DNA from: CAWDNM01 sp964521195
GTDB lineage: Bacteria; Actinomycetota; Coriobacteriia; Anaerosomatales; JAAXUF01
Direction of reading: 5' to 3'
Assembly (NCBI GenBank): GCA_964521195.1
Contig: CAZFRE010000007.1
Span: 1-64,000, forward strand
DNA length: 64,000 nt
Of this stretch, positions 9,795 through 18,220 are shown piece by piece (positions within the stretch are counted from its first letter, which is position 1; every line of letters begins with the position of its first letter). Made by a program: the position numbers and the translations under genes. The notes beneath the pieces were generated by a model. It did no database searches, was not told where the DNA came from, and saw only the letters and a list, made by a program, of their open reading frames with translations.

Positions 9795-11900
9795 GTGATC
9801 CTGTCGGTCGACAACATCTCGAAGTCATTCGGTGCGCGCGTCCTGTTCAAGGACGCGCGTTTGCGCGTGGGCGCACGGGATCGGGTTGCGCTCGTGGGGC
9901 CCAACGGGGCGGGGAAGACCACGTTGCTCGACATCATCGCCGGACGCCAGGATCCCGACGAAGGCTGTGTGACACTCGCTCGTGACGCGGTTGTGGGCTA
10001 CCTGGAGCAGGAAGCGATCGAGATGCACGGGCGTACCGTTCTAGCGGAGGCCCTCACATCCGCCGAACACGTCACCTCGCTGGAGCACCGACTGACTGTG
10101 CTCGCGGAGGACTTGGAGACGGCTGCTCCCGGCGACGATCAGGAGCGGCTGCTGGCCGAGTATGGTCGTCTTCACGAGCGCTTCGAGGCTCTCGGCGGCT
10201 ATACGATCGAGTCGGATGCGAGAGCGGTCCTGTTCGGGCTTGGCTTCAAGGAGAGCGACCTCGAGCGTACGACCGAGGAGTTCTCGGGTGGCTGGCAGAT
10301 GCGACTCGCCCTCGCCAAGCTGCTTCTGCGCCAGCCCGACGTGTTGCTGCTCGACGAACCGACCAACCATCTCGATCTTGAGTCGGTCACGTGGCTCGAA
10401 GGGTTCCTCCGCGCGTACGAAGGCGCGATCCTTCTGGTCAGCCACGACCGCGCCTTCATGGAGAACCTGGCGGACCACGTCGCCGATATCGATCTCGGGC
10501 AGGTCAAGGTCTACGCCGGGACGTACTCCAGTTACGAGGCCGCACGAGCGCTGGCGTTGGAGCAGCTCAAAGCAGCCTACGAGGCACAGCAGAAGGAGAT
10601 CGCGCATATGGAGGCGTTCGTTGAGCGCTTCCGCTACAAGAACACGAAAGCCCGTCAAGCTCAGGACCGCGTCAAGAAGCTTGAGAAGATGGAGCGCATC
10701 GTCCTCCCCGAAGAGCGCAAGACCGTCCGGTTCCAGTTCCCGCAACCGCCACGCACCGGCGATCTGGTGATCAGGCTCGAGGGTGTACGTAAGGCGTACG
10801 GGGACAACGTCGTCTACGACGGACTCGACTTCGCCCTGTATCGAGGGGACAAGGTCGCACTTGTCGGGCCGAACGGTGCCGGGAAGTCGACACTCCTCAA
10901 GGTCCTGGCCGGGGTTCTGGAGCCCGACGCCGGTGAGCGCGCCCTAGGGCATCATGTCGAGGTCGCATACTTCGCGCAGCACCAGTTGCAGGCGTTGCAT
11001 CTGGACAAGACCGTGTACCAGGAGCTCGACGCCGTGGCGCCCGCATGGACGCAATCGCAGGTCAGGTCCTTGCTCGGGGCGTTCCTGTTCCACGGCGACG
11101 CGGTGGAGAAGAAGGTCCGCGTGCTGTCCGGTGGCGAGAAGGGCAGACTGGCACTCGCGAAGATGCTGGTGCGCCCGGCACCGTTCCTATGCCTTGACGA
11201 GCCGACGAACCACCTCGACATCACATCGAGTGATGTTCTCGAGCAGGCGCTGTCGCGTTACGAGGGTACGATCGCGCTCATCACTCACGACCGCCACCTG
11301 ATTCGGGCCATCGCGAACAAGATCGTTGAGGTTCGTGACGGTCGCGTCACGTTCTACGACGGCGACTACGACTACTACCTCGAAAAGCGCGCAGCTCTCG
11401 AAGCCTCCGCCGAAAGGGTCGTTGCGGCCAGGTCCGGGGAGAAGGGGAGTACCGGGCATCGGCTGGCGGTGTCTCCGCTCGCGAACCGCTCGGAGGGCCA
11501 TGCGAGGACGGCGATGTCGGATCAGTCACCGGGTCGGAACCCCCGGCGAACACACCCTGCCGCGTCTTGCGTTGGCGACACGCAGCCGGCGGAAGGCACG
11601 GTCGGCCCGAAGACCAAGGAGCAGAAGCGCGCTGAGGCAGAGGCGCGCAATCGCGCATATCGGCTCACCAAGGAGCGCAAGACGCGTCTCGCCGAAGTGG
11701 ATCGGGAGCTGTCGACAGCCCAGGCGCGCTACGACGAGTTGATGGCGTTGATGGCGCAGCCAGACCTCTACGCCGATCAGGCGGCATTCGATGCGGCATT
11801 GGCAGAGTACACGGCTCTGAAGTCGAGGATGCCGGCGCTGGAAGACGAGTGGATGTCGCTGACGGACGAGATCGAGCGGCTGGCGTCGGAAGCCCGGTGA
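9795..11900 (+). CDS. ABC-F family ATP-binding protein (ribosome-associated type)
   Basis: A 701-residue protein with two ABC ATPase cassettes and no membrane segments, as in ABC-F proteins that act on the ribosome. Cassette 1 has Walker A GPNGAGKTT (residues 35-43), signature EFSGGW and Walker B LLLLDEPTNHLD. Cassette 2 has GPNGAGKST, LSGGEKGR and LCLDEPTNHLD. A charged interdomain linker (about 240-310) and a C-terminal helical coiled coil (about 605-700) match the Uup-like subgroup. An unusual Ser/Arg/Pro-rich stretch (about 540-600) separates cassette 2 from the coiled coil. The start is GTG 9795; TAGACT lies six bases before it and no Shine-Dalgarno is seen, so a leaderless transcript is possible. 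Confidence 0.88.
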   Translation: MILSVDNISKSFGARVLFKDARLRVGARDRVALVGPNGAGKTTLLDIIAGRQDPDEGCVTLARDAVVGYLEQEAIEMHGRTVLAEALTSAEHVTSLEHRLTVLAEDLETAAPGDDQERLLAEYGRLHERFEALGGYTIESDARAVLFGLGFKESDLERTTEEFSGGWQMRLALAKLLLRQPDVLLLDEPTNHLDLESVTWLEGFLRAYEGAILLVSHDRAFMENLADHVADIDLGQVKVYAGTYSSYEAARALALEQLKAAYEAQQKEIAHMEAFVERFRYKNTKARQAQDRVKKLEKMERIVLPEERKTVRFQFPQPPRTGDLVIRLEGVRKAYGDNVVYDGLDFALYRGDKVALVGPNGAGKSTLLKVLAGVLEPDAGERALGHHVEVAYFAQHQLQALHLDKTVYQELDAVAPAWTQSQVRSLLGAFLFHGDAVEKKVRVLSGGEKGRLALAKMLVRPAPFLCLDEPTNHLDITSSDVLEQALSRYEGTIALITHDRHLIRAIANKIVEVRDGRVTFYDGDYDYYLEKRAALEASAERVVAARSGEKGSTGHRLAVSPLANRSEGHARTAMSDQSPGRNPRRTHPAASCVGDTQPAEGTVGPKTKEQKRAEAEARNRAYRLTKERKTRLAEVDRELSTAQARYDELMALMAQPDLYADQAAFDAALAEYTALKSRMPALEDEWMSLTDEIERLASEAR

Positions 11901-11952
11901 GCGGCGTGAATACACCACTTGACCTTGATGTGCGCATTCTCGCCGACCGACA

Positions 11953-11970
11953 TTGTAACAATCTTTACAA
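11953..11970 (+). promoter_or_regulatory. Rex-like operator upstream of nuoA
   Basis: TTGTAA, six spacer bases, then TTACAA form an 18-nt inverted repeat. It has the geometry of Rex/ROP boxes (TTGTGAA-N4-TTCACAA), with one mismatch in the inner position. It overlaps the -35 element of the nuo promoter. Rex represses respiratory operons at low NADH/NAD+ in known actinobacteria; the assignment here is by inspection. Confidence 0.5.
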
Positions 11971-11992
11971 GCACTCATGCTCTCTCTACACT
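11964..11992 (+). promoter_or_regulatory. Predicted promoter of the nuo operon
   Basis: TTTACA (11964-11969) and TACACT (11987-11992) are spaced by 17 nt, giving a start near 12000 and a leader of about 90 nt before nuoA. The -35 element forms the right half of the Rex-like inverted repeat. Confidence 0.55.
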
Positions 11993-12089
11993 TGCTGCAG
12001 CCCAAGGTAGCGCGGTGCGTGCTGAGCTGCACCACGGCCCTAGTCGCACATACTCGCCCGAGTACGAGGGATCTGCGCGAGGGGGATGA

Positions 12090-12458
12090 ATGCAGGGAGC
12101 TTTCACCCAAGGACTCATGTTCTTGCTCGGCCTCGCAACCTCAGCGACGGCCTTCATCCTTGTGGTGTTCCTTGCGAATGCGCTGTTGTCGCCCCGCAAC
12201 CCCAATCCCAGCAAGGACTCGCCCTTCGAATGCGGCATGGAGCAGGCGGGCGAGCCGTGGTCGCCGCCGCGCATGCGGTTCTCAACGATCGCGATGCTAT
12301 TCGTTCTCTTCGACGCCGAGGCTGTCCTGCTGTTCGCCGTAGCCTCCGGCCTGCGGGGCAACCCGCTGGCATTGGTCGAGGTGGGCGTCTTCGTGCTGTT
12401 TCTCGGCCTCGGGCTGGGCTACGCCTGGCGTAAGGGGGCCCTCGAATGGCGTTCGTAG
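12090..12458 (+). CDS. nuoA: NADH-quinone oxidoreductase subunit A
   Basis: Small membrane subunit of complex I at the junction of the peripheral arm and membrane arm. The 122-residue product has three hydrophobic helices and the conserved loop KDSPFECGMEQAG, followed by RMRFSTIAMLFVLFDAEAVLLF-type residues (around 55-85). GAGGGGG precedes ATG 12090. It is the first gene of the nuo operon; its end overlaps nuoB by 13 nt, implying translational coupling. Confidence 0.95.
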   Translation: MQGAFTQGLMFLLGLATSATAFILVVFLANALLSPRNPNPSKDSPFECGMEQAGEPWSPPRMRFSTIAMLFVLFDAEAVLLFAVASGLRGNPLALVEVGVFVLFLGLGLGYAWRKGALEWRS

Positions 12459-13012
12459 ACAAGCTCGGAGAGGCTCTCGACAACGGGTTCGGTGGCGTCA
12501 TCCTGACGAGTGTCGATGCGCTGGCGGATTGGTCTCGCGGACAGTCGCTCTGGGCCTTCCCGATGGGAACCGCCTGCTGTGCGATGGAGCTCATCGCGGC
12601 GTCGTTCAACAAGTTCGACTTCGATCGGCTCGGCACGTTCCCGCGACCCGACCCGCGTCATACGGACGTGATCATCCTCGCCGGAACGATCACCGAGAAG
12701 ATGAAGCCCGCCGTCCAGCGGCTCTACGACCAGATGCCCGATCCCAAGTGGGTCGTGGCCATGGGTAACTGCACGGTCTCGGGCGGCATCTTCTACTACG
12801 ACACGTACTCAGTCGTACGCGGCGCCGACACGTTCCTGCCCGTGGACGTCTACATCAGCGGCTGCCCTCCTCGGCCAGAGGCCTTGCAGGACGCAATCGT
12901 CCAGCTCAGGGAACTGGTCAAGGGCGAGTCGATCGCCCCCGGCAAGCGTTACGCCAGGGATCTGGCGCTCCCGGGCGGGCCTGACGAGCCGGCAGGGGGT
13001 GCCGAGGAATGA
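12446..13012 (+). CDS. nuoB: NADH-quinone oxidoreductase subunit B
   Basis: Carries the terminal [4Fe-4S] cluster N2 that hands electrons to quinone. In this 188-residue protein the N2 ligands are visible in GTACCAMEL (adjacent Cys pair near residues 33-34), GNCTVSGG and SGCPPRPEA. The start overlaps the end of nuoA and the end overlaps nuoC by 4 nt. Retention of all N2 cysteines shows that the quinone-reducing end of this complex is intact. Confidence 0.96.
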   Translation: MAFVDKLGEALDNGFGGVILTSVDALADWSRGQSLWAFPMGTACCAMELIAASFNKFDFDRLGTFPRPDPRHTDVIILAGTITEKMKPAVQRLYDQMPDPKWVVAMGNCTVSGGIFYYDTYSVVRGADTFLPVDVYISGCPPRPEALQDAIVQLRELVKGESIAPGKRYARDLALPGGPDEPAGGAEE

Positions 13013-13470
13013 CGCTGGAGGAGCTTCAGCATCGGCTCGCGGACCTGTCGCCCGTGCTCGCCCCGCTGTTCAGTCTGGAGTTCGGAGATGCCGTCATCGG
13101 CGTGAGCAAGGACAAGCTGCTCGAGACCGCCGAAGAGCTCAAGTCGATCGGGTTCGATCGGCTCGGCATGGTGACGGCGGTGGACCGCGTCGAGTTCATG
13201 ACGATGGTGTACCGCCTCCAGTCGAGGTCGCTGTCTTCGGCGTTGTTCGTGAAGACGAAGCTGATGCCGGACGACCTACGCGTCGACTCGCTGTACCCGG
13301 TCTGGCCGGCGGCCGACTGGCAGGAGCGTGAGGTCTACGACCTGTTCGGCATCGTCTTCGAGGGACATCCGGACCTGCGACGCATCATGCTGCCGGAGGA
13401 GTTCGTGGGCCATCCGCTGCGCAAGGACTACGACGACCCCCGGGTGATTCGGCGCCCGGACTACATCTGA
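13009..13470 (+). CDS. nuoC: NADH-quinone oxidoreductase subunit C (30 kDa type)
   Basis: Peripheral-arm structural subunit next to NuoD. The 153-residue protein carries the complex I 30-kDa signature, including WPAADWQEREVYDLFGI and GHPDLRRIMLPEEFVGHPLR with a KDY end. It is separate from NuoD rather than fused as in E. coli. It overlaps nuoB by ATGA and ends 16 nt before nuoD. Confidence 0.95.
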   Translation: MTLEELQHRLADLSPVLAPLFSLEFGDAVIGVSKDKLLETAEELKSIGFDRLGMVTAVDRVEFMTMVYRLQSRSLSSALFVKTKLMPDDLRVDSLYPVWPAADWQEREVYDLFGIVFEGHPDLRRIMLPEEFVGHPLRKDYDDPRVIRRPDYI

Positions 13471-13486
13471 CGAGGGGAGGGGCGAC

Positions 13487-14632
13487 ATGACGCTTCAGAT
13501 CGAATCGCGCAGCCGCGCCCTCTCCGCTGAGGGACTGCCGGTCGAGGAGCTCGTGGTCAACGTCGGTCCCTCGCATCCTTCGACCCACGGCGTGGGTCGC
13601 GTGCTCGTGCATCTTGACGGCGATGTCGTCGTCAAGGCGGACATGATAGTCGGCTACCTGCATCGCGGCATCGAGAAGATGGCGGAGAACCGCACCTACC
13701 TGCAGGTCGTTCCGCTGACCGACCGGCTCGACTACGTCGGCTCCATGTACGCCAACTGGTCGTACTGCCGCGCGGTCGAACGACTCGCCGGAATCCGGGT
13801 GCCGGAGCGGGCAGAGTACCTCCGAGTCATCGTGTGCGAGCTCCAGCGCATCGCGAGCCACATGATGGGCATCGGCGCGGCAGCGGCCGACACCGGTGCA
13901 TTCACGATGTTCATCTACGCATTCGATGTGCGCGAGCGAATAGTCGAGCTGTTCGAGGAGTTGTGCGGTGCGCGACTCACGTACAACTATGTGCGCCCCG
14001 GCGGTGTGGCAGCGGACGCTCCTGACGGTTGGACCGAGCGAGTGATCTCCTTCGCTGCCGGAGTCCGCAAGGACCTCGCCGAGATGGACAAGCTCTTCTT
14101 CGGCAATACCATCGCCCGCGGGCGATTGAAGGGTGTCGGAGTCCTGTCCGCCGACGACGCGGTCGCTTGGGGTGCTTCCGGCCCCACAGCGCGCGGCAGT
14201 GGCGTCAACTGGGACCTGCGCAAGCACGATCCCTACTCGGTGTACCCGCGTATGGAGTTCGACGTGATCGTGGGCGACAACGGCGACGCCTACGACCGCA
14301 ATCGCGTCCGGTTGCTCGAATGTCACGAGTCGGCCAAGATCCTCGAGCAGGCTGTTGCTCAGATGGGCGGCGGATCGGTGAAGGCTGAGGGCATGGCCCG
14401 GCTTATCGCACCGCCTCCCGGTGACGCATACGATCATATCGAGTCCGCGCGCGGGTCGCTCGGGGTGTACCTCGTCTCCGACGGCTCGCCACGTCCGTAC
14501 CGGATGAAGGTGCGCTCTCCCGCCTTCTGCAATCTCGCGCTCCTGCCCAAGCTTGCTGTCGGGCACACGCTTGCGGACCTTGTCGTCGTGCTCGGCTCGC
14601 TCGACCCCGTGTTCGGGGAGGTGGACCGGTGA
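13487..14632 (+). CDS. nuoD: NADH-quinone oxidoreductase subunit D (49 kDa type)
   Basis: Forms most of the quinone-binding cavity with NuoB and descends from the large subunit of [NiFe] hydrogenases. The 381-residue product contains GPSHPSTHGVGRVL near residue 24, the YLHRGIEKMAENRTY segment and KAEGMARL. The hydrogenase-type metal-binding cysteines are absent, so this is a true NuoD rather than a hydrogenase subunit. A strong GAGGGGAGGGG lies just before the ATG. The end overlaps nuoH by 4 nt. Confidence 0.96.
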   Translation: MTLQIESRSRALSAEGLPVEELVVNVGPSHPSTHGVGRVLVHLDGDVVVKADMIVGYLHRGIEKMAENRTYLQVVPLTDRLDYVGSMYANWSYCRAVERLAGIRVPERAEYLRVIVCELQRIASHMMGIGAAAADTGAFTMFIYAFDVRERIVELFEELCGARLTYNYVRPGGVAADAPDGWTERVISFAAGVRKDLAEMDKLFFGNTIARGRLKGVGVLSADDAVAWGASGPTARGSGVNWDLRKHDPYSVYPRMEFDVIVGDNGDAYDRNRVRLLECHESAKILEQAVAQMGGGSVKAEGMARLIAPPPGDAYDHIESARGSLGVYLVSDGSPRPYRMKVRSPAFCNLALLPKLAVGHTLADLVVVLGSLDPVFGEVDR

Positions 14633-15582
14633 CGCCGTTCGCGTACGGCATGCTGATCGGACTCCTCGCCGGCCTCGTGGTGGCCGTCGCCGCGTTGATC
14701 GGCGTCTGGGCCGAGCGCAAGGTCTCCGCGCGCATCCAGATGCGTTACGGGCCGCAGGAGGCCGGGCCCTTCGGCCTGCTCCAGACCCTGGCCGACACGG
14801 TGAAGCTCGTGCTCAAGGAAGACATCACCCCGGCCCAGGCTGATGTGCGGTTGTTCCGGATCGCGCCGTTCATGGTGTTCGTACCGTGCGCGGCCGGGCT
14901 GTCGGTGATCCCGCTTGCGGCCGGATGGGCTCCGTTCAACATCGCCACGGGTGCGCTGTTCTTTCTGGCGGTGCCGGCGCTCTCGGTGATCGGGATACTC
15001 GTTGCCGGATGGTCGTCGCGCAATACGTACGCGTCTATCGGTGGTGTCCGCGGTGCGACGCAGATGATCTCCTACGAGCTCCCGCGCACGCTGTCAGTAC
15101 TGGCCCTGTGCGTTCTGGCGGGCACCATCTCGGCGGTCGAGATAGCTGGTGCCTTCCGTCTGTGGTGGATTCCGCTGAACGCCATCGGGTTCCTTGTCTA
15201 CTTCATCGCTTCCATCGCCGAGTTGAACCGCGGCCCGTTCGACCTACCCGAGGCCGAATCCGAGCTCGTGGCGGGCTACTTCGCGGACTACTCGGGGATC
15301 CGTTGGTCGATCTTCATGATGGTGGAGTACGGCGGCGTCGTCGCCGCATCGGCCTTCGGCGCGGCGGTGTTCTTCGGGGGCGGCCTCGGCCTGCACGGGC
15401 CTCTTGGTGCTCTCGTCTATGCAGGCATCGCGGCGTTCCTCGCGCTCGTGATGTTGTGGGTGAAGTGGACGTATCCCCGGATGCGTCCGGACCAGCTCAT
15501 GACGCTTGCATGGAAGGTCCTGACCCCCATGGCGCTGGTCCAGCTGCTGCTTGCCGGAGTCGTTGCGGCGGTGGTCGCATGA
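14629..15582 (+). CDS. nuoH: NADH-quinone oxidoreductase subunit H
   Basis: Membrane subunit that anchors the peripheral arm and lines the quinone entry site. The 317-residue protein has about eight membrane helices with the family signatures AERKVSARIQMRYGP (near residue 25), ADTVKLVLKEDI, and ELNRGPFDLPEAESELVAGY. Its stop overlaps the next start as ATGA, so the following fused NuoI is translationally coupled to it. Confidence 0.96.
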   Translation: MTPFAYGMLIGLLAGLVVAVAALIGVWAERKVSARIQMRYGPQEAGPFGLLQTLADTVKLVLKEDITPAQADVRLFRIAPFMVFVPCAAGLSVIPLAAGWAPFNIATGALFFLAVPALSVIGILVAGWSSRNTYASIGGVRGATQMISYELPRTLSVLALCVLAGTISAVEIAGAFRLWWIPLNAIGFLVYFIASIAELNRGPFDLPEAESELVAGYFADYSGIRWSIFMMVEYGGVVAASAFGAAVFFGGGLGLHGPLGALVYAGIAAFLALVMLWVKWTYPRMRPDQLMTLAWKVLTPMALVQLLLAGVVAAVVA

Positions 15583-17723
15583 CGCGCGGCAACGACACCG
15601 GCGTCCAGCCCGTCGACCGCACCCCCACGGAGGTGAAGCTTCGTGTCTCGGCGACCGACGACTACTCGCCGGGCGTCCGCGGTTTCGTCGAGCGGTGGGC
15701 AAGCGCGTGGACCGGGCTGCGAATCACGGGTGCTCGTGCGTTCGGCAAGCCGACGACACTGCGCTATCCGCTCGAGAAGCTGACGCTTTCGCCCAGATGG
15801 CGCGGTCCGCTGCGGCTCAAAGGCATTCTCGGCCGAGATGAGATCCCGTCGATCTCGAGCGCGCCCACCGACTACAACGCCCTGATAGAAGAGCTGCACG
15901 TACAGGGTTCACTGCCGCCGTGTGTCGGGAACTGCCCGGCGAACGTAGACGCGCGCGGTCAGGCCTATCATCTGGCCGAAAACCGGGTGGCCGACGCATA
16001 CGAGCTCGTGCGCGAGCGCAACACGCTGCCCGGGGTCCTCGGCAGGATCTGTCACCACCCGTGTGAGTCCGCCTGCAAGCGCAACTACTACGACGAGCCG
16101 ATCGCGATCCGTCCCCTCCACCGCGTCGCGTTCGAGCGCTATGCGGAGGTGCGTCACGAACGCGTCAAGCCGCTGCCGCGCACCCGCGACGCTTCGATCG
16201 CGATCATCGGCTCGGGCCCGAGCGGCCTGACCGCAGCGCTCGATCTCATGCGACTTGGCTACGGCGTCACGGTGTACGAGAAGGATCACCATCCGGGCGG
16301 GGCCCTGTACTCCGGCGTTCCCGCGTACCGGTTGCCCCGAGACGTGCTCATGCAGGAGATCGACGATCTCATCGCCATGGGGATGAACCTCCGGCTCAAC
16401 GTCGCGGTCGGCGACGACGTGCCGCTCGACCATCTGGTCGGAGAGTTCGACGCGGTGCTCATCGCGGCCGGCCTGCAGGAGAGCCGCATTCTGCCTCTAC
16501 CGGGGGCCGACGCGACCGGTGTCGTGGGTGCGCTCGACTTCCTGCGCGCCGGCAACTGGAAGAACGACGCAGGCGTCAAGGGCAAGCGCGTACTCGTCGT
16601 CGGTGGCGGTAACGTGGCTGTCGACTGTGCGCGCGTTGCGTTGCGCGTCGGTGCCTCCGAGGTCAACCTCACCGCACTTGAGTCCATGAACGAGCTCCCG
16701 GCGCACCCGTGGGAGATCGAGGAGGCGTTGGACGAGGGTGTCGTCGCGAACTGCTCGTGGGGCCCCAAGGAGGTGCTGACGGAGAACGGTTCGGTTGTCG
16801 GCATGCGGCTCCAGAGCTGTCTGTCCGTGTTCGATGCACAGGGCAGATTCGCGCCCCAGTTCGCCGATGACTACACCGATATCGCCGCAGACGTGATCGT
16901 CTTCGCCATCGGCCAAGCGCCGAAGCTCGGACCGATCGTCGCCGGCTCGGACGTGCTGCTGTCCGAGCGCGGTCTGCTCCCTGTGGACGGCACGCTCCTG
17001 ACCACGAACGTGCCGGGCGTCTTCGCGTGTGGAGAGGTCGTGACCGGCCCGGGTTCGGCCATCGGATCCATCGCAAGCGGACACGAAGCGGCGACGTCGA
17101 TCCACCGCTTCCTGTCCGGCGAGAGCCTCAGCAGTGGCCGGTCGTACCGGCCGGTGCCTGTGTATCCGCGCTACCAGAAGGCCTCTGTCGACGGCGTCGA
17201 ATCGATACGCCGGCGGGTGGATATGCCCATGGCCAAAGGCCTCGAGCGTGCCAAGGACTTCCGGACGGTCGAACTGGGGTTCACGGCCCTCGAGGGGCTC
17301 TCGGAAGCGGCGCGCTGCCTGCGCTGTTCGTCCGGAGTGTGTGTCGGGTGCACCTTCTGCGCGCGCACCTGCCCGGACTATGCGATCCGCGTCGAGCGCG
17401 TAGACGATCCCGGTGGACGCTGCGTGACCCGCTACGACCTTGACCTTTCCAAGTGCTGCTTCTGCGGTCTGTGCGCCGAGCAGTGTCCGACCGGAGCGCT
17501 CGTGCACACCGGCCAGTACGAACTGTCGTTCTACTCACGGGAGTTCACCCTGTTCGACCGCGACGAGATGGTACGACCCGATGAAGGCTTCCGTGCAACG
17601 GGCGCGCAGATGACGGCAGGGTCTGCCGGCGGCCTGCGGTGCCCCGCGGGGGTCGCGTTGGCTGCTGACAGCACGCCCGCCAACCCCGAGGACGTGCCGT
17701 CGGGACTGGAGGCCGAGCGGTGA
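15579..17723 (+). CDS. NuoI subunit with an inserted GltD/NfnB-like FAD/NAD(P) iron-sulfur oxidoreductase module
   Basis: A 714-residue composite protein. Residues about 35-85 match the NuoI N-terminus: an amphipathic membrane-associated helix, then RYPLEKLTLSPRWRG. In place of the ferredoxin domain there follows a complete GltD-like module (about 95-515). It has Fe-S cysteines C115, C119, C158, C162 and C166, a first Rossmann motif GSGPSG at 211-216 for FAD, and a second GGGNVAVD at 342-349 for NAD(P)H. The NuoI ferredoxin resumes with C588/C591/C594/C598 and C626/C629/C632/C636, ending in the NuoI-type ELSFYSREFTLFDRDEM. After the second nucleotide motif the usual YRR of NADPH enzymes is replaced by A-L-E (E368), favouring NADH. 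With nuoE, nuoF and nuoG absent, this probably delivers NAD(P)H electrons directly to the NuoI clusters and on to NuoB. The start overlaps the nuoH stop; the whole is one uninterrupted frame. Confidence 0.9.
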   Translation: MTRGNDTGVQPVDRTPTEVKLRVSATDDYSPGVRGFVERWASAWTGLRITGARAFGKPTTLRYPLEKLTLSPRWRGPLRLKGILGRDEIPSISSAPTDYNALIEELHVQGSLPPCVGNCPANVDARGQAYHLAENRVADAYELVRERNTLPGVLGRICHHPCESACKRNYYDEPIAIRPLHRVAFERYAEVRHERVKPLPRTRDASIAIIGSGPSGLTAALDLMRLGYGVTVYEKDHHPGGALYSGVPAYRLPRDVLMQEIDDLIAMGMNLRLNVAVGDDVPLDHLVGEFDAVLIAAGLQESRILPLPGADATGVVGALDFLRAGNWKNDAGVKGKRVLVVGGGNVAVDCARVALRVGASEVNLTALESMNELPAHPWEIEEALDEGVVANCSWGPKEVLTENGSVVGMRLQSCLSVFDAQGRFAPQFADDYTDIAADVIVFAIGQAPKLGPIVAGSDVLLSERGLLPVDGTLLTTNVPGVFACGEVVTGPGSAIGSIASGHEAATSIHRFLSGESLSSGRSYRPVPVYPRYQKASVDGVESIRRRVDMPMAKGLERAKDFRTVELGFTALEGLSEAARCLRCSSGVCVGCTFCARTCPDYAIRVERVDDPGGRCVTRYDLDLSKCCFCGLCAEQCPTGALVHTGQYELSFYSREFTLFDRDEMVRPDEGFRATGAQMTAGSAGGLRCPAGVALAADSTPANPEDVPSGLEAER

Positions 17724-18220
17724 GCGATCTCGTTTCCACAGGTCTGTTCTGGGGGCTCGCAGCGGTGGCGCTGATCGGGGCGGTTGCGGTCGCGCTCGCT
17801 CGCGAGGTCATGCGCATGGCGTTGGGCCTGGGGGCGTTCCTCCTGGCACTGGCCGGCTTCTTCGCGTACTTCGGCTTCGGGTTCCTCGCGCTCGCGGAGT
17901 TGTTCGTGTACGTGGGCGGAGTCCTGATCCTCATCCTCTTCGCGATCATGCTCGTCCACCGATCGGCAGGGGGCAGCACCGAGCTACTGCTGCGGCCGGT
18001 TCTCGTACCCGGAGTACTGTCCGGACTGCTCGCCGTAGTGCTGTTCTGGTCCCTGAGGCAGGCGACCCCCCTCATGGGTGCCGTCGCCGCGATCGGTGGT
18101 CCGCAGGTCTTCGCCGACGACCTCCTCGGACCGCTGCTCCCGCAGTTCGAGATCGCAGGCGCGCTTCTGCTGGTCGCGCTGGTCGCGATCATCGTCGTGA
18201 GCGGGGGTGAGCGCGAATGA
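17720..18220 (+). CDS. nuoJ: NADH-quinone oxidoreductase subunit J
   Basis: Membrane subunit with about five helices in 166 residues. The third helix region FLALAELFVYVGGVLILILFA contains the Tyr-Val-Gly-Gly core that forms the pi-bulge in complex I NuoJ. It overlaps the preceding gene by ATGA-type coupling and nuoK by 4 nt, within the membrane-arm part of the operon. Confidence 0.94.
   Translation: MSDLVSTGLFWGLAAVALIGAVAVALAREVMRMALGLGAFLLALAGFFAYFGFGFLALAELFVYVGGVLILILFAIMLVHRSAGGSTELLLRPVLVPGVLSGLLAVVLFWSLRQATPLMGAVAAIGGPQVFADDLLGPLLPQFEIAGALLLVALVAIIVVSGGERE

Noticed and set aside
15579..17723. Possible artefactual fusion or frameshift joining a GltD gene to nuoI
   Set aside because: The frame is continuous and both halves of NuoI flank the insert, so a simple missed stop between two neighbouring genes cannot explain it. 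The start is also coupled to nuoH and the stop to nuoJ.
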